Shown one piece after another: positions 16,787-26,389 of a stretch of DNA of 54,460 bases. Source of the DNA: JAEDHM01 sp964368645 (GTDB taxonomy: Bacteria > Bacillota > Clostridia > Christensenellales > CAG-1252); the NCBI GenBank assembly GCA_964368645.1, contig CAYJBY010000020.1:1-54460 (forward strand). The letters run 5' to 3'. Made by a program: the position numbers and the translations under genes. Numbering within the stretch: position 1 is the stretch's first letter; every line of letters starts with the position of its first letter. The notes below the pieces were generated by a model. That model was given only the letters and a program-made list of their open reading frames with translations, searched no databases and had not been told where the DNA came from.

Positions 16787-17873
16787 AAAGGCGAAAACCG
16801 TTATCTATCTCCTTTTGGCTATTCTCCTCATTATGTTTTCGCAGCTGGTGCCGCCGATACCCCTGTATGAAAGGGGGATAGTGGTGGGTATGGCTGTGGA
16901 CGTAACCGACGAGGGGCAATTCGAGGTCGCGGTGCAGATAGTCGTTCCCGGTAACACCTCTCTACAGGATAAAAAATCCGGATATGCTATTATTTCGGGC
17001 AAGGGCGACAGCGTAACGGACGCACTGGAAGTGGTGGCAAAGGAAGCCGCGGTTATTCCCTCCTACGCTCACTGCGACCTACTGCTCGTAGGCGAGGACG
17101 CTTTAATCGACAGCTTTACACAGACCGCAAATATTTTGTTCAGCAAGGGAATTTTGTCGGGAGACACCGAGGTCATCGCGGTAAAGGGCAAGGCGAATAG
17201 CACTCTTTCCTCTCCCGTGCCGATTCAGGATATAGCCGCTTTTTATATCAATCAGGCGGTTAGTCTGCAATCAAAAAAGGGCGGACGGAAGATAGTCACC
17301 CTAAAGGACTTTATCGAAGGCTTAATGACGGAGGAGGCAGTGGTCTTTTTACCCTACGCCGTCAAGCTGAAAACCGCTGATTCCACCACAGGCAATAACT
17401 CTGCGTCCAGCGAAAAATACGTTTTTGACATCGGGAGAATTTTGGTTTCAAAGAAGGACGGCAACTGCATTTTTGAATCGGAAATCACCGAGGGCGTAGG
17501 GCTGGTGGAGTCAAATAATGGCGCGGTAATCGTGGCGGAATGCGATGAGGGCACGTTTTCGGTGCAGATAGTGCGAAGCTACAAGACGCGAACCTACAGC
17601 AAGGAGCCTTACGGTGTAAAATCCAATTACTACTACGGGGTTAAATTGATAGACCAGAATTTCAAAAACACCGCCACCGAGCTGGATTACGATAAGCTCG
17701 CGCTGGAAGTGACCGATACCATACTCAAAAAAATCCGCACCAGTTACCAAGCCGCAAAAGCCGAAAAGGTGGATATTTTTAATCTCGGAACCCGCCTTTA
17801 CAAGCGTTACGGCGTGGCTGTGCCTTTAGACGAAATCGAATGGGAGGTCAATATTACCGTACGGTTCAAGTAA
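16779..17873 (+). CDS. Spore germination receptor C subunit (Ger(x)C family), atypical N-terminus
   Basis: A 364-residue protein. The N-terminal hydrophobic stretch is followed by YERGIVVGMAVDV, equivalent to the start of the mature GerC fold, and the C-terminal half carries the conserved GerC domain (ELDYDKLALEVTDTI, KKIRTSY, DIFNLG). GerC proteins are normally lipoproteins with a lipobox cysteine; here the segment runs LLAILLIMFSQLVPPIP with no Cys, so it would be held by an uncleaved membrane anchor instead. GTG start behind GGAGG. Last gene of the A-B-C operon; the 8-bp overlap with the B gene supports co-translation. Confidence 0.85.
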   Translation: MSKKAKTVIYLLLAILLIMFSQLVPPIPLYERGIVVGMAVDVTDEGQFEVAVQIVVPGNTSLQDKKSGYAIISGKGDSVTDALEVVAKEAAVIPSYAHCDLLLVGEDALIDSFTQTANILFSKGILSGDTEVIAVKGKANSTLSSPVPIQDIAAFYINQAVSLQSKKGGRKIVTLKDFIEGLMTEEAVVFLPYAVKLKTADSTTGNNSASSEKYVFDIGRILVSKKDGNCIFESEITEGVGLVESNNGAVIVAECDEGTFSVQIVRSYKTRTYSKEPYGVKSNYYYGVKLIDQNFKNTATELDYDKLALEVTDTILKKIRTSYQAAKAEKVDIFNLGTRLYKRYGVAVPLDEIEWEVNITVRFK

Positions 17874-18012
17874 TCGGCGGTTATGGATTGATACGAAGCT
17901 CGGACGATAAGGCATTTTGCAAACGGTACAAGCCGCAAAATCGGAATAACGCTAACCTCTCTGTAAGGATAAGCCGCAAAAACGAAAATCCCCGAAAAAG
18001 TTGTTGGGGTAA

Positions 18013-18041
18013 TTGACTTTTAGGTTTTTCTATGCAATAAT
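18013..18041 (+). promoter_or_regulatory. Probable tRNA promoter
   Basis: TTGACT, a 17-bp spacer, then AATAAT, ending about 10 bases before the first base of tRNA-Pro. Confidence 0.55.
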
Positions 18042-18051
18042 ACGATACAGA

Positions 18052-18127
18052 CGAGGTGTAGCGCAGCTGGTAGCGCGCTTGGTTCGGGACCAAGAGGCCA
18101 TGGGTTCGAATCCCGTCACTTCGACCA
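18052..18127 (+). tRNA. tRNA-Pro (anticodon CGG)
   Basis: A 76-base cloverleaf. The acceptor stem CGAGGTG / CACTTCG has one G-U pair, the anticodon loop is TTCGGGA (CGG, reads CCG), the T-arm carries GGTTCGAATCC, and CCA is encoded. Confidence 0.95.
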
Positions 18128-18255
18128 AAACCGAGGATAAGGGCGCATCTTGCGCCCTTTCTTCATATTCGCCCTTCGGTCACGTACGTCTGTGTACGCT
18201 CCCTTGCGCTCATATTCGAAAGGGCGCAATCTGCAACCCTTCTACTCGGTTTTGG
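18125..18255. repeat. Palindromic dispersed element, copy 1
   Basis: A 131-bp element bounded by perfect 11-bp inverted ends (CCAAAACCGAG / CTCGGTTTTGG). Inside is a second pair of arms, GCGCCCTTTC / GAAAGGGCGC. A diverged copy lies at 26174-26303. The left end overlaps the CCA of tRNA-Pro, and the GGGCGCA-TCT-TGCGCCC hairpin followed by TTTCTT could end the tRNA transcript. It resembles a MITE or extragenic palindrome; no transposase is nearby. Confidence 0.7.
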
Positions 18256-18861
18256 TGTTCATTCTTTGTATTAATTAGACTTCAACAGCCTAGATGAGTT
18301 GGCTTTTTTATCCCGAACCAAGCGCGCGTTGCGCTTTCTAACTCCTGCTTGTCTTTTATATGTCTGTCATTCGTATTAATTAGACTTTCGCATTGTACTC
18401 TCCGACTTCTACTCGGTTTTGATGTCCATTCTTTGTATTGATTAGCCTTCAACAACCTAAATGAGTTGAGTTTTTTATGCTTTTATAGGAAGGTCGAAAT
18501 CCTTTGTTCAAACGGCTGTTTTTGAGCCTTTATTAAAAAATGGGAGTTGAACTAACGATATAAATCTACCGTCTATTTTATTACCGCTTGTTGTTTGTTG
18601 TTTTTTTATGCTACACTATTTACAGATGATAAACAAACCGTAAGGGATAATTCTACTGATTCACGATTTTTTACATAAGGAAATTATAAAACGTATTAAA
18701 GTATAGCGGTCAGTCGGTATCGCAAAAATGTGATAATTTCGGGAATAAGGATCTAATGTAATTCTTTCGATAGTTATATGATTAAGGAGCTACCGATTGG
18801 CAAGTGCTGATAGAATCTAACAAAACGTGGGGGATAGGTTGAAGTGGGGGATAGGTTAAAA
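18128..18861. other. Intergenic region with repeats, no gene seen
   Basis: It contains the palindromic element, then a 73-bp block at 18239-18311 repeated at 18406-18478 with about 88 percent identity. Each block ends in a weak hairpin followed by a T-run. The remainder (18480-18860) is AT-rich and probably holds the promoter of the LuxR-type gene; I could not fix its position. Confidence 0.6.
18827..18857 (+). repeat. Tandem duplication over the LuxR ribosome-binding region
   Basis: The 14-base word GTGGGGGATAGGTT occurs at 18827-18840 and 18844-18857 (period 17). The second copy ends 4 bases before the ATG and carries the only G-rich stretch that could act as a Shine-Dalgarno site. Confidence 0.85.
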
Positions 18862-20271
18862 ATGACTGAAACAGAAGTATATAAATTATTAAACGACGCG
18901 CTGAATTGTTATTACGGAACGAATAACAGCGGCTTTCAAGCCGCCCTGAAAGCTTGCGAGGCAGAGGCAAAAAAACTTGGCAATAACAATTTAGCAGGGG
19001 AATGCCTACTTCTTAAAAGGCTGATTAGCCTTCGCGACGTGAATGAAACGCTTAAACTTTTATATGAAGCAGATAGGCTTATGACAGCTAAATCAAAGCT
19101 ATTTTTTGAAGATGTCGATTTTTTCGGAAATTATTTTAATGGATTTGCCATTATAAATATGACCGCAGGAAGTGCCGATGAGAATTACAAAACGCTAACA
19201 GAAGCCGTACATATTTTTCATAAGCTGACGGGCGGCGGACTGGGCGCGGACGTTTGCTATAAGGCGCATCTTTGTTATTATCGCGGACAAATCGAAGAAG
19301 CGGAAATGCTTTCAAGGGAAGCTTTTGAGCTAACCTCATCTACGAAACAAGTAATCACAGCCCTTGCGGCGGCGGAATTGCTGATAAGCATTGGCAAGCA
19401 TAAAAGTGATCTAAAGCTATACGGCGAGGGGAAAGAGTATATTTGCGGAGTTGCAAGCGGTAAAATTTACGGCGATAAATACGCAAAAAAACAAGCGGAA
19501 ATAATGTCGTATAACATAGATCTTTCCCTTGGATTACTGCATACCGTTCCGAATTGGCTTATTGAGGGCGATTTTGGAATTATTCCGCGTCCTGAAGGCT
19601 GGGAAAATTATGATGAACGACTAACGTATAACGCAGTTCCGACGGCATTTATAGCACTAATGCAATATCTGTGCTACTCCTCGCAACCGATAAAAATGTT
19701 AAACGTAGCCGAAGCCGCTGAAAAATGTTATAAGCTGTGCGACGTAATTTCTCTCTGCTATCTGCACTTATTCCGTGCTGGCGCGTATATGCTTTTGAAC
19801 GATGGCGAATCTATAAGGAGTGAGCTTGACAGCGCGGTAAAGTTACTTGTACCGGATAAACTTTGGTTGATTGCGGCGGAATATTTACCGCCGTTTAAGG
19901 AACTGCTTATTGAAGCGATTAGCCGTGTTGACTGCTCGGCGATTGAGTTTATAACCAAAAAGGGCGTTGATTACTGGAATAAGCTTGAATTATTCAGACA
20001 GCATCATAATAACGGACTTTTGAACAACCTGACCAGCCGTGAGCTTAGAATAATCAACCTTGCCGACAGCGGAAATTCAAACGCGGAAATAGCCAAAATT
20101 CTAGGAGTTTCTATTAATACCGTGAAAACTCACCTGAAACATTCCTTTGAAAAGCTTGATATTGTAAGGAGAACGCAGATTCGTCGGGCATTAGATGAAA
20201 AAACCGTAAAATCGACTTCGAGCTGGAATAGATTTGTTACCGACTTCACCCGAAAGAGTGATAAGAGCTAA
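18862..20271 (+). CDS. LuxR-family transcriptional regulator with helical-repeat N-terminus
   Basis: A 469-residue protein. The C-terminal 65 residues form a GerE/LuxR helix-turn-helix (LTSRELRIINLADSGNSNAE, then IAKILGVSINTVKTHLKHSFEK). The preceding 390 residues are alpha-helical, with paired helices like the MalT/TPR class and no receiver domain, so the input signal is unknown. ATG 18862 is chosen; a GTG at 18844 is in frame. The ribosome-site region is a 17-bp tandem duplication of GTGGGGGATAGGTT. It lies 75 bases upstream of the giant lipoprotein gene on the same strand, so it may control that gene; this is inferred from position alone. Confidence 0.82.
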   Translation: MTETEVYKLLNDALNCYYGTNNSGFQAALKACEAEAKKLGNNNLAGECLLLKRLISLRDVNETLKLLYEADRLMTAKSKLFFEDVDFFGNYFNGFAIINMTAGSADENYKTLTEAVHIFHKLTGGGLGADVCYKAHLCYYRGQIEEAEMLSREAFELTSSTKQVITALAAAELLISIGKHKSDLKLYGEGKEYICGVASGKIYGDKYAKKQAEIMSYNIDLSLGLLHTVPNWLIEGDFGIIPRPEGWENYDERLTYNAVPTAFIALMQYLCYSSQPIKMLNVAEAAEKCYKLCDVISLCYLHLFRAGAYMLLNDGESIRSELDSAVKLLVPDKLWLIAAEYLPPFKELLIEAISRVDCSAIEFITKKGVDYWNKLELFRQHHNNGLLNNLTSRELRIINLADSGNSNAEIAKILGVSINTVKTHLKHSFEKLDIVRRTQIRRALDEKTVKSTSSWNRFVTDFTRKSDKS

Positions 20272-20346
20272 TATTCGCTGTGCTACAATCATTATAACAG
20301 CACTATTATTTGTGTTTTTTGGGGGAGAGAAATAATAATATAAGAT

Positions 20347-23300
20347 ATGAAAAAGAATTTTAGAAATATTATTTTAATTTGCCTAATGGCAATTTCTGCA
20401 ATTATAGGCTTAACGGCTTGTAAAAGCGGAGAAACAACTTATTATGAAGTGACCTTTAATACCGACGGCGGCAGCTTAATAGAAAGCGTCGAGGTTGAAA
20501 AGGGAACGACTCTTAACGAGCTGCCTATTGCAAAAAAGGACGGCTACGAGTTTTTGGGCTGGTATTCAAATGCGGAAAAAACCGAGAAGTTTGTTTTGAC
20601 CACTCCGATTAATTCCGACGTTACCTTATATGCAAGCTTTAAGATTATTGAGTACGTGACGATTACCTTCAATACTGACGGCGAGGCTCTTGAACCAAAA
20701 ACCTTAGTTAAGGGTAGTAAGCTTGCAAGTAACGAAGTACCTATTGCCGTTAAGGACGGTTGTTTTTTTGACGGTTGGTACCTTGACGAGGAAAAAACTA
20801 CCGGCTACGATTATAACTCGTACGTATTTTCAAGCGACGTTACGCTTTACGCAAGCTTTATGATTATAACCGATTCGATAGAGCAGGCGAGCTACTTTGA
20901 ACAAACGGAAACCTCGCTTTTTTCACAACCGAAAACGGTTTCGCTGAAAATTGTCGGGGAGGGCGCATTAACGGCGCAAAACCTATCTACATATTTAACG
21001 GTTACAGCGGAAGCAAACGCCGTTATTCCCGAATTTAATATTACAAATAATGACGGCTATTATAGTCTTTCACCGAAAACAGCCTATACGGAAGGGGGAA
21101 GTTATCATTTAACATTGACCTCCCCATTCTCCTTTGAGGTTGTTATTGAAAAAAGCGCATTCAACGAGGCTACGACTATCAAAATTGCAAGGCTCAATTT
21201 GAATGTATTTTGTGAAAACTTCACTACGGTTGAATATACAAGTGACGCAATCGAGATTAAGGTTGCGGATTATTACTATATAAGTGAGGATTTATTATAT
21301 CTAAAAAGCAGTTATGCACTCGCGCCGCAAAACGAAATAAAGCGCGGTGATATAATCAAGGTTTACGACGCGGACAATAGCTTTGAATTTTATAAAACAG
21401 GCAATTTTTCAGGATATAAAAACGGTGCAATCGACGCAGTTGTGGTTGAACTGCTTGCACCTAGTCTGCAAGAGGTATATAACACGCTTAATACCTTTGA
21501 ACAGGGCGAAATAACAGAAGATAATATTACGGAAGAAATTTCGGATGCGGAAATAATCAACGCTTTAAGCGAAAGCGAGGGGGTTCATTATATAACCGCA
21601 CTTGCGACGGCGGCTGTTGCGGACTATGCGGCTGAAAACAACATTAAGGTCACCTCGCTGTACTCAAATAAGCTTAAGATTGAGAGCCTATCAGCCGATA
21701 GGGTTGAGTCGAAGATAAAGGAAAAGTCATATAGAATTACAAAAAGAATAGATATTAACAACAATTCCTATGCAACGGTTGATCTTGAATTTACGCAGTT
21801 AATTGCAATTGGCTACGGAACGAGCGGTTATATTGATTGGTTTGACGATTACGATTTAGATATATACGGTCGGTTTTCTTCAGCTACCGAATTCAGAGTG
21901 GACGTAACATTAACCCGCGACGGAAAAACCAGCAATATTCGCGAGGAGATTTCAAGGATAATCAATAATCCGGACCCGGACGGTCTTGTTGCCGATTATC
22001 AGCGAAATCGCAAAATGGATACGGATGAGGTGCGGTTATTATCGGTTAAGTTATACGAAGCGAGGGTGCCGCTTAAAGCAATAGAGTTTACCTTCCCGGT
22101 AACGCTAAACTTTTATATGGACGTAAACGCGGCTTTTGCCGCTGATTACGATGCGTTTGTCGCATACCAAGCAGGTATTCGCGGCACGGATGAGACTGGC
22201 TTAAAATCGTATAAGGAACAGCTTTTTAACGAGCACAATCACAAATTTTACTACAACGGACAGCTAAGCTTTAAGGGCGGCGTGGAAATAGCTATGGAAG
22301 TCAGTTTCACGGGGCTTAACAAGCTGGGCTGTGTGGGGCTTGGCGTTGAGCTTGGTTGTTATTTTGATTTTTACGGCATCGGCTCTTATGAAATGAAAGC
22401 CTACACGTACCTTGATAGTCACAATAATAACGTCCAAGGCAAGTACACCAGCGCACAGGGTGCGTATTTTTACGAATTCGGCATCTACGTTGATTTGCAT
22501 TTATACGCCGAGTCGGAGCTGTTTAACCTAAGAGCCGAGCAGAAGCTTGTGCGAGCAAAAATACCCGTGTTCAGCAAGGGTACCGAGTCCGTTGCGGTTT
22601 CCTTCGTAACGCCGCAAAACGATATAACGCTTTACGGCGACGATAGCTTCTCCATTGTCAGCGGTGATTTTCTTTACGTAAACGTGCTTAACTTAAAGAC
22701 GGGCAAAATCACTCAAAAGAAAGCCGATTTGGCTGATATAGTGGTTTCTCCGAATGATAACCTCATAAATTATAAAGCTTATGATAAAAGTACGGGAACT
22801 GTAACCATAAAAAACCTTGACGAAGGACGAGTTGAGCTTAACATATATGTTTATTATTTCGGCGAGAGAATGGGCTTTAGCGGTTCCGTTAATATCAATC
22901 ACAAATATAGTTATTGGAAACAGCGTCCGTTAATTTCAACAATCGACGTAACTTATTTTGATAAATACGTAAGTGACGAGGACGCCGCCAAGGTCCTCAC
23001 GGTTTCTTATAAAATCGGTGATGACGTAATACTTACCGAGGACGTAAAATACGGCGCATATCCCGAAATTGCAAGCCGTATGGTTGTGCTTGGCAGTGAC
23101 GATGCGACCAAAAGGGGCTTGGGCGAGTATGCCCAGCTATATCCGCACATAAAGAGTTTCTTCTTCCCTTGCGACAGCGCGGTGACTGCTGACGTAACCT
23201 ACGAGATTACCTTTTTGTATAAGGAGTACACAAAGGTTCGTTTTTCGTACCTATTAAAATGTCCGTCGGAGATTAATTCATCTACGCTATGGATGACTGA

Positions 23301-26052
23301 TGACTTTACCGTCGGCGTGGGCACGGTGCTTGAGCCTGAATATTATTATATTGAAACGGATCAGCTTTTCAGCTTTAACGCGGAAAATCCGAATTTTAAC
23401 GAGTATGTTATTTTTGACGGTTGGAGTGCGGACGGCGAGGTTGTGCCAAAGGTCGGAAAGGGTGAGTTTTTCGAGTGCAAGGCGAAGTATATTTACAAAA
23501 CCTTTGACATTACGGTTGAGGTTCCCGCCTTGTACGATTATTTAGACGAAACAAAAATGCTTATAGGACCGCAGGTTTACACTGTGAAAACGACCTACGG
23601 CAAATTCCCCGAATTTGATATTCAAACGTATCCTAACTACTATTTGCAATATACCTATGACGGTATGACGGGTGAAAATTATTTATACGATACGCCGCAG
23701 AAGGTTTCGGGCGAAAGCACCTTTAAGCCCGTTTGGAAGGCTGAAAATTCGGGCGTGGTAACTTTTAGAGATTACAACGGCACCGTTATTCTTTCGCGCA
23801 GAGATATAGCAAGCGGCGCAGACGCGACCGACCTGCTTAACGACCCTGCGGTTAAAGCCTATGAGGAAAAAGAAAACAATCAGGTGTTTGAAAAACCGTT
23901 TTTGAAAAGCAGATTTGTCAGCTGGCAATCGATTAATTTGCTTGATAGCGTTTACGGCAGCGTGGAGATTTATCCTTTTGTCGAATACTATTACGTTTAT
24001 ACGCTTATATGCTTTGACGGCAGCGGCGGACAAATACCGTGGTCGATGCAATACACCGCAAGCGTCGGTTTTGAGGTGCTTAAGGGCGAGGAAAACACAA
24101 TCGGCGAGGATTTTATTGCCAGCTTTGCTCCCGAATACCGCATCGTAAACGACAGAGTTGAAAACTTTAACGGTTGGGAAATTGTGAAAACCGTGTCACC
24201 GAGCGGTCAGGACGTTTGGACTTACGTTGCACAGTATATCGAAAGCCCGTATATGCTTAAAGTTTATTCAAACGGCGAGCTATACACTTTTGAAAATTCG
24301 ACGGTAACTTGTACCCCCGTGTCTGCAAGTTTTTCAAACGGACAGACGGAAATAATCTATAACGGTACTTATGCGGAGATTGACGAGCTGACAAGTACCT
24401 TGAATAGCCTTGAAAGCGAAATTGAAAAGCCTACGCTTGAGGACGGGACGGAATATACCTTCTACCGCTGGGTAATTTCATCCTACCTAAACGAATGGCG
24501 TGCAAGGCCGCAGTTCAAATTAGCCGACGGCATCGCTACCGCCGAATATGATATCGGTAACGGAAGCTATGACGGGCAAACGGGAGTTTTGGTCTATAGC
24601 ATTAGCTTAGGAGGCGGATACAGTTACGATTTTACGGTTGAAGATTTGTTTGAACCTGATGAATCCGTTCAGCTTGTTTGGTTTAACGCCGAAACTAATA
24701 AAATAGTGAATACAATGTGCTGTTACTACGATGATACGTACTACTACACGCAAGGACATTGGGTATATGAAAACGGAAACGCAGTTCCTGACGGAACGGA
24801 GTTTTCGGTAGAAATAGGTGAAAAGCTGTCGCTGAAATACGTTTATACGGCAACAAAACGTCAGCATTTAGTAACCTTTACAATAAACAGAGCCGAGCGT
24901 GAAAGCTTTGATGACAATGACAGCTGGTATTATAATATTAATGTTGAGGCAGGCACGGCTATTGACTCGACTTTAATTCCCGTTGCCGACAAGACGGCGG
25001 AAGAATTAAGCCTTTACGAATACACGTTTAGCAATTGGAAGAGCATAACCGAAGGCTTTGAGGATATTACCGCGCCTATTCTCTATGACGTTGAATTTGT
25101 TTCGGAATTTTCAAAAAGCCTACGCGAAATTACTCTTACCTACGACGCAGGCGAATACGGTATTTTTGTTTCGACAAATTCCCGTTATCGCTATGAAACC
25201 TTGGCGGCGGGCAGCGTTATTTACGATTACGGTGAAGAGCCCGTTTTTACCTCGCCGAGCAAATATTTTAACTATGCTTTTGACGGTTGGAATTACGATA
25301 TGACCGCTCTCGGCTTTGAATTTGACTACGATACCGCAGTCGGGGCTTACTACAAAAAAATACGCACGGCGGTAAAAACCGACGAGTCTGTCGGAATTAC
25401 AATAACAAACGCAGACGGCAAGGCTGAGGATATCGGGAACACAAGGCTTTCGGGCTACGAATACAACCCAGACGAAAAAAGGCTGACTGTAACGGGAGAA
25501 GATATGACGATTAGCGGCGTAGCGTCAACTGATATACAAATCGATATTATGGCAAAAGCCGTAACGCTGAAAAATCTTACCGTTCAAGGCTACTTAGGCA
25601 CCTTCCATTCCGACAATACCGTAACGGTTTATATTGAAGGCACGGTTACAATAAACAGCGATATTAACGTAATCGGAGCTTATCAGGACGCAATTATTTT
25701 CGAGGGCAAGGGCGAAAACGCAAAGCTTGTCATTAACAGCGAGATTGCGGAGGGCGAATACATATCAAGCGATAGTCCCGTTGAATTAATCGGCGGTCAC
25801 TTAATTACTTTCAAAAAGCTTAGCGTGGAAATAAATATTGAGGCGGCGGCAGAATTTACCGTTTATGCCATTGCGATAAATAATGAAAACAGTATTCTTA
25901 CATTAATAGACAGTGATATTAGCTGTACTCTGTCGGGCGGCGCAAGCGGAGCAGTGATTGCCTACTACAATACGGAAAGTTTAGTAAAGGACGCTTTAAG
26001 TTCGATTCAGGCAAACGGCTGTGACGCCGCGCTTATAAGGGAATTATTTTAA
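20347..26052 (+). CDS. Giant InlB-repeat lipoprotein (1901 aa)
   Basis: The N-terminus is a lipoprotein signal with lipobox LTAC (Cys25), so the protein should be anchored to the outer face of the membrane. Residues about 36-175 hold two Listeria-Bacteroides repeats (FNTDGGSLIESVEVEKGTTL, GWY, VTLYASF). The large middle is a beta-rich region without motifs I can name. Further repeat-like segments (VTFTINRAERESF, FDGWNYDM) appear late, and residues about 1690-1890 resemble a short parallel beta-helix. It follows the LuxR-type gene by 75 bases and ends before a strong terminator, so it may be co-transcribed with the regulator. The Shine-Dalgarno is poor (GGGAGAG about 17 bases away). Probably a surface or adhesion protein. 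Confidence 0.85.
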   Translation: MKKNFRNIILICLMAISAIIGLTACKSGETTYYEVTFNTDGGSLIESVEVEKGTTLNELPIAKKDGYEFLGWYSNAEKTEKFVLTTPINSDVTLYASFKIIEYVTITFNTDGEALEPKTLVKGSKLASNEVPIAVKDGCFFDGWYLDEEKTTGYDYNSYVFSSDVTLYASFMIITDSIEQASYFEQTETSLFSQPKTVSLKIVGEGALTAQNLSTYLTVTAEANAVIPEFNITNNDGYYSLSPKTAYTEGGSYHLTLTSPFSFEVVIEKSAFNEATTIKIARLNLNVFCENFTTVEYTSDAIEIKVADYYYISEDLLYLKSSYALAPQNEIKRGDIIKVYDADNSFEFYKTGNFSGYKNGAIDAVVVELLAPSLQEVYNTLNTFEQGEITEDNITEEISDAEIINALSESEGVHYITALATAAVADYAAENNIKVTSLYSNKLKIESLSADRVESKIKEKSYRITKRIDINNNSYATVDLEFTQLIAIGYGTSGYIDWFDDYDLDIYGRFSSATEFRVDVTLTRDGKTSNIREEISRIINNPDPDGLVADYQRNRKMDTDEVRLLSVKLYEARVPLKAIEFTFPVTLNFYMDVNAAFAADYDAFVAYQAGIRGTDETGLKSYKEQLFNEHNHKFYYNGQLSFKGGVEIAMEVSFTGLNKLGCVGLGVELGCYFDFYGIGSYEMKAYTYLDSHNNNVQGKYTSAQGAYFYEFGIYVDLHLYAESELFNLRAEQKLVRAKIPVFSKGTESVAVSFVTPQNDITLYGDDSFSIVSGDFLYVNVLNLKTGKITQKKADLADIVVSPNDNLINYKAYDKSTGTVTIKNLDEGRVELNIYVYYFGERMGFSGSVNINHKYSYWKQRPLISTIDVTYFDKYVSDEDAAKVLTVSYKIGDDVILTEDVKYGAYPEIASRMVVLGSDDATKRGLGEYAQLYPHIKSFFFPCDSAVTADVTYEITFLYKEYTKVRFSYLLKCPSEINSSTLWMTDDFTVGVGTVLEPEYYYIETDQLFSFNAENPNFNEYVIFDGWSADGEVVPKVGKGEFFECKAKYIYKTFDITVEVPALYDYLDETKMLIGPQVYTVKTTYGKFPEFDIQTYPNYYLQYTYDGMTGENYLYDTPQKVSGESTFKPVWKAENSGVVTFRDYNGTVILSRRDIASGADATDLLNDPAVKAYEEKENNQVFEKPFLKSRFVSWQSINLLDSVYGSVEIYPFVEYYYVYTLICFDGSGGQIPWSMQYTASVGFEVLKGEENTIGEDFIASFAPEYRIVNDRVENFNGWEIVKTVSPSGQDVWTYVAQYIESPYMLKVYSNGELYTFENSTVTCTPVSASFSNGQTEIIYNGTYAEIDELTSTLNSLESEIEKPTLEDGTEYTFYRWVISSYLNEWRARPQFKLADGIATAEYDIGNGSYDGQTGVLVYSISLGGGYSYDFTVEDLFEPDESVQLVWFNAETNKIVNTMCCYYDDTYYYTQGHWVYENGNAVPDGTEFSVEIGEKLSLKYVYTATKRQHLVTFTINRAERESFDDNDSWYYNINVEAGTAIDSTLIPVADKTAEELSLYEYTFSNWKSITEGFEDITAPILYDVEFVSEFSKSLREITLTYDAGEYGIFVSTNSRYRYETLAAGSVIYDYGEEPVFTSPSKYFNYAFDGWNYDMTALGFEFDYDTAVGAYYKKIRTAVKTDESVGITITNADGKAEDIGNTRLSGYEYNPDEKRLTVTGEDMTISGVASTDIQIDIMAKAVTLKNLTVQGYLGTFHSDNTVTVYIEGTVTINSDINVIGAYQDAIIFEGKGENAKLVINSEIAEGEYISSDSPVELIGGHLITFKKLSVEINIEAAAEFTVYAIAINNENSILTLIDSDISCTLSGGASGAVIAYYNTESLVKDALSSIQANGCDAALIRELF

Positions 26053-26099
26053 TTAAATTTTACTTCTAAGTAAATTACGATTAAGTGTAACGAGAGGTA

Positions 26100-26136
26100 A
26101 AAAAGTGCGTAAGTAAAAATGACTTACGCACTTTTT
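26100..26136 (+). terminator. Strong intrinsic terminator
   Basis: A perfect 15-bp stem (AAAAAGTGCGTAAGT / ACTTACGCACTTTTT) with a 7-base loop, 47 bases after the lipoprotein stop. The A- and T-ends let it act in both directions. Confidence 0.9.
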
Positions 26137-26173
26137 GATTTATAAAATTTCGTAGTTTATTCGTACTACAAAG

Positions 26174-26303
26174 CCAAAACCGAGGATAAGAGCGAAATCC
26201 TACGCCCTTTCTTCATATTCGCCCTTCGGTCACGTACGTCTGTGTACGCTCCCGTGCGTTTATGTTCAAAAGGGGATATTCTGCAACCCTTCTGCTCGGC
26301 CGT
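26174..26303. repeat. Palindromic dispersed element, copy 2
   Basis: It starts with the same CCAAAACCGAG end as copy 1 at 18125. The central 50 bases, from GCCCTTTC to CGCTCCC, are identical to copy 1. The right end has decayed (CTCGGCCGTTC instead of CTCGGTTTTGG), so the inverted ends no longer match. Confidence 0.65.
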
Positions 26304-26389
26304 TCTTATCGTATTCGCATTTTGTGAAATTTCCGAATTCTTTATAAAAGCGGAATACCAATTTTTTTCGTCGGGGCACTTTTTAAGTA

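Larger units (their letters stand above)
26053..26389. other. Intergenic region: terminator and second palindromic element
   Basis: No gene seen. It holds the terminator of the lipoprotein gene and the diverged second copy of the palindromic element. Confidence 0.7.
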
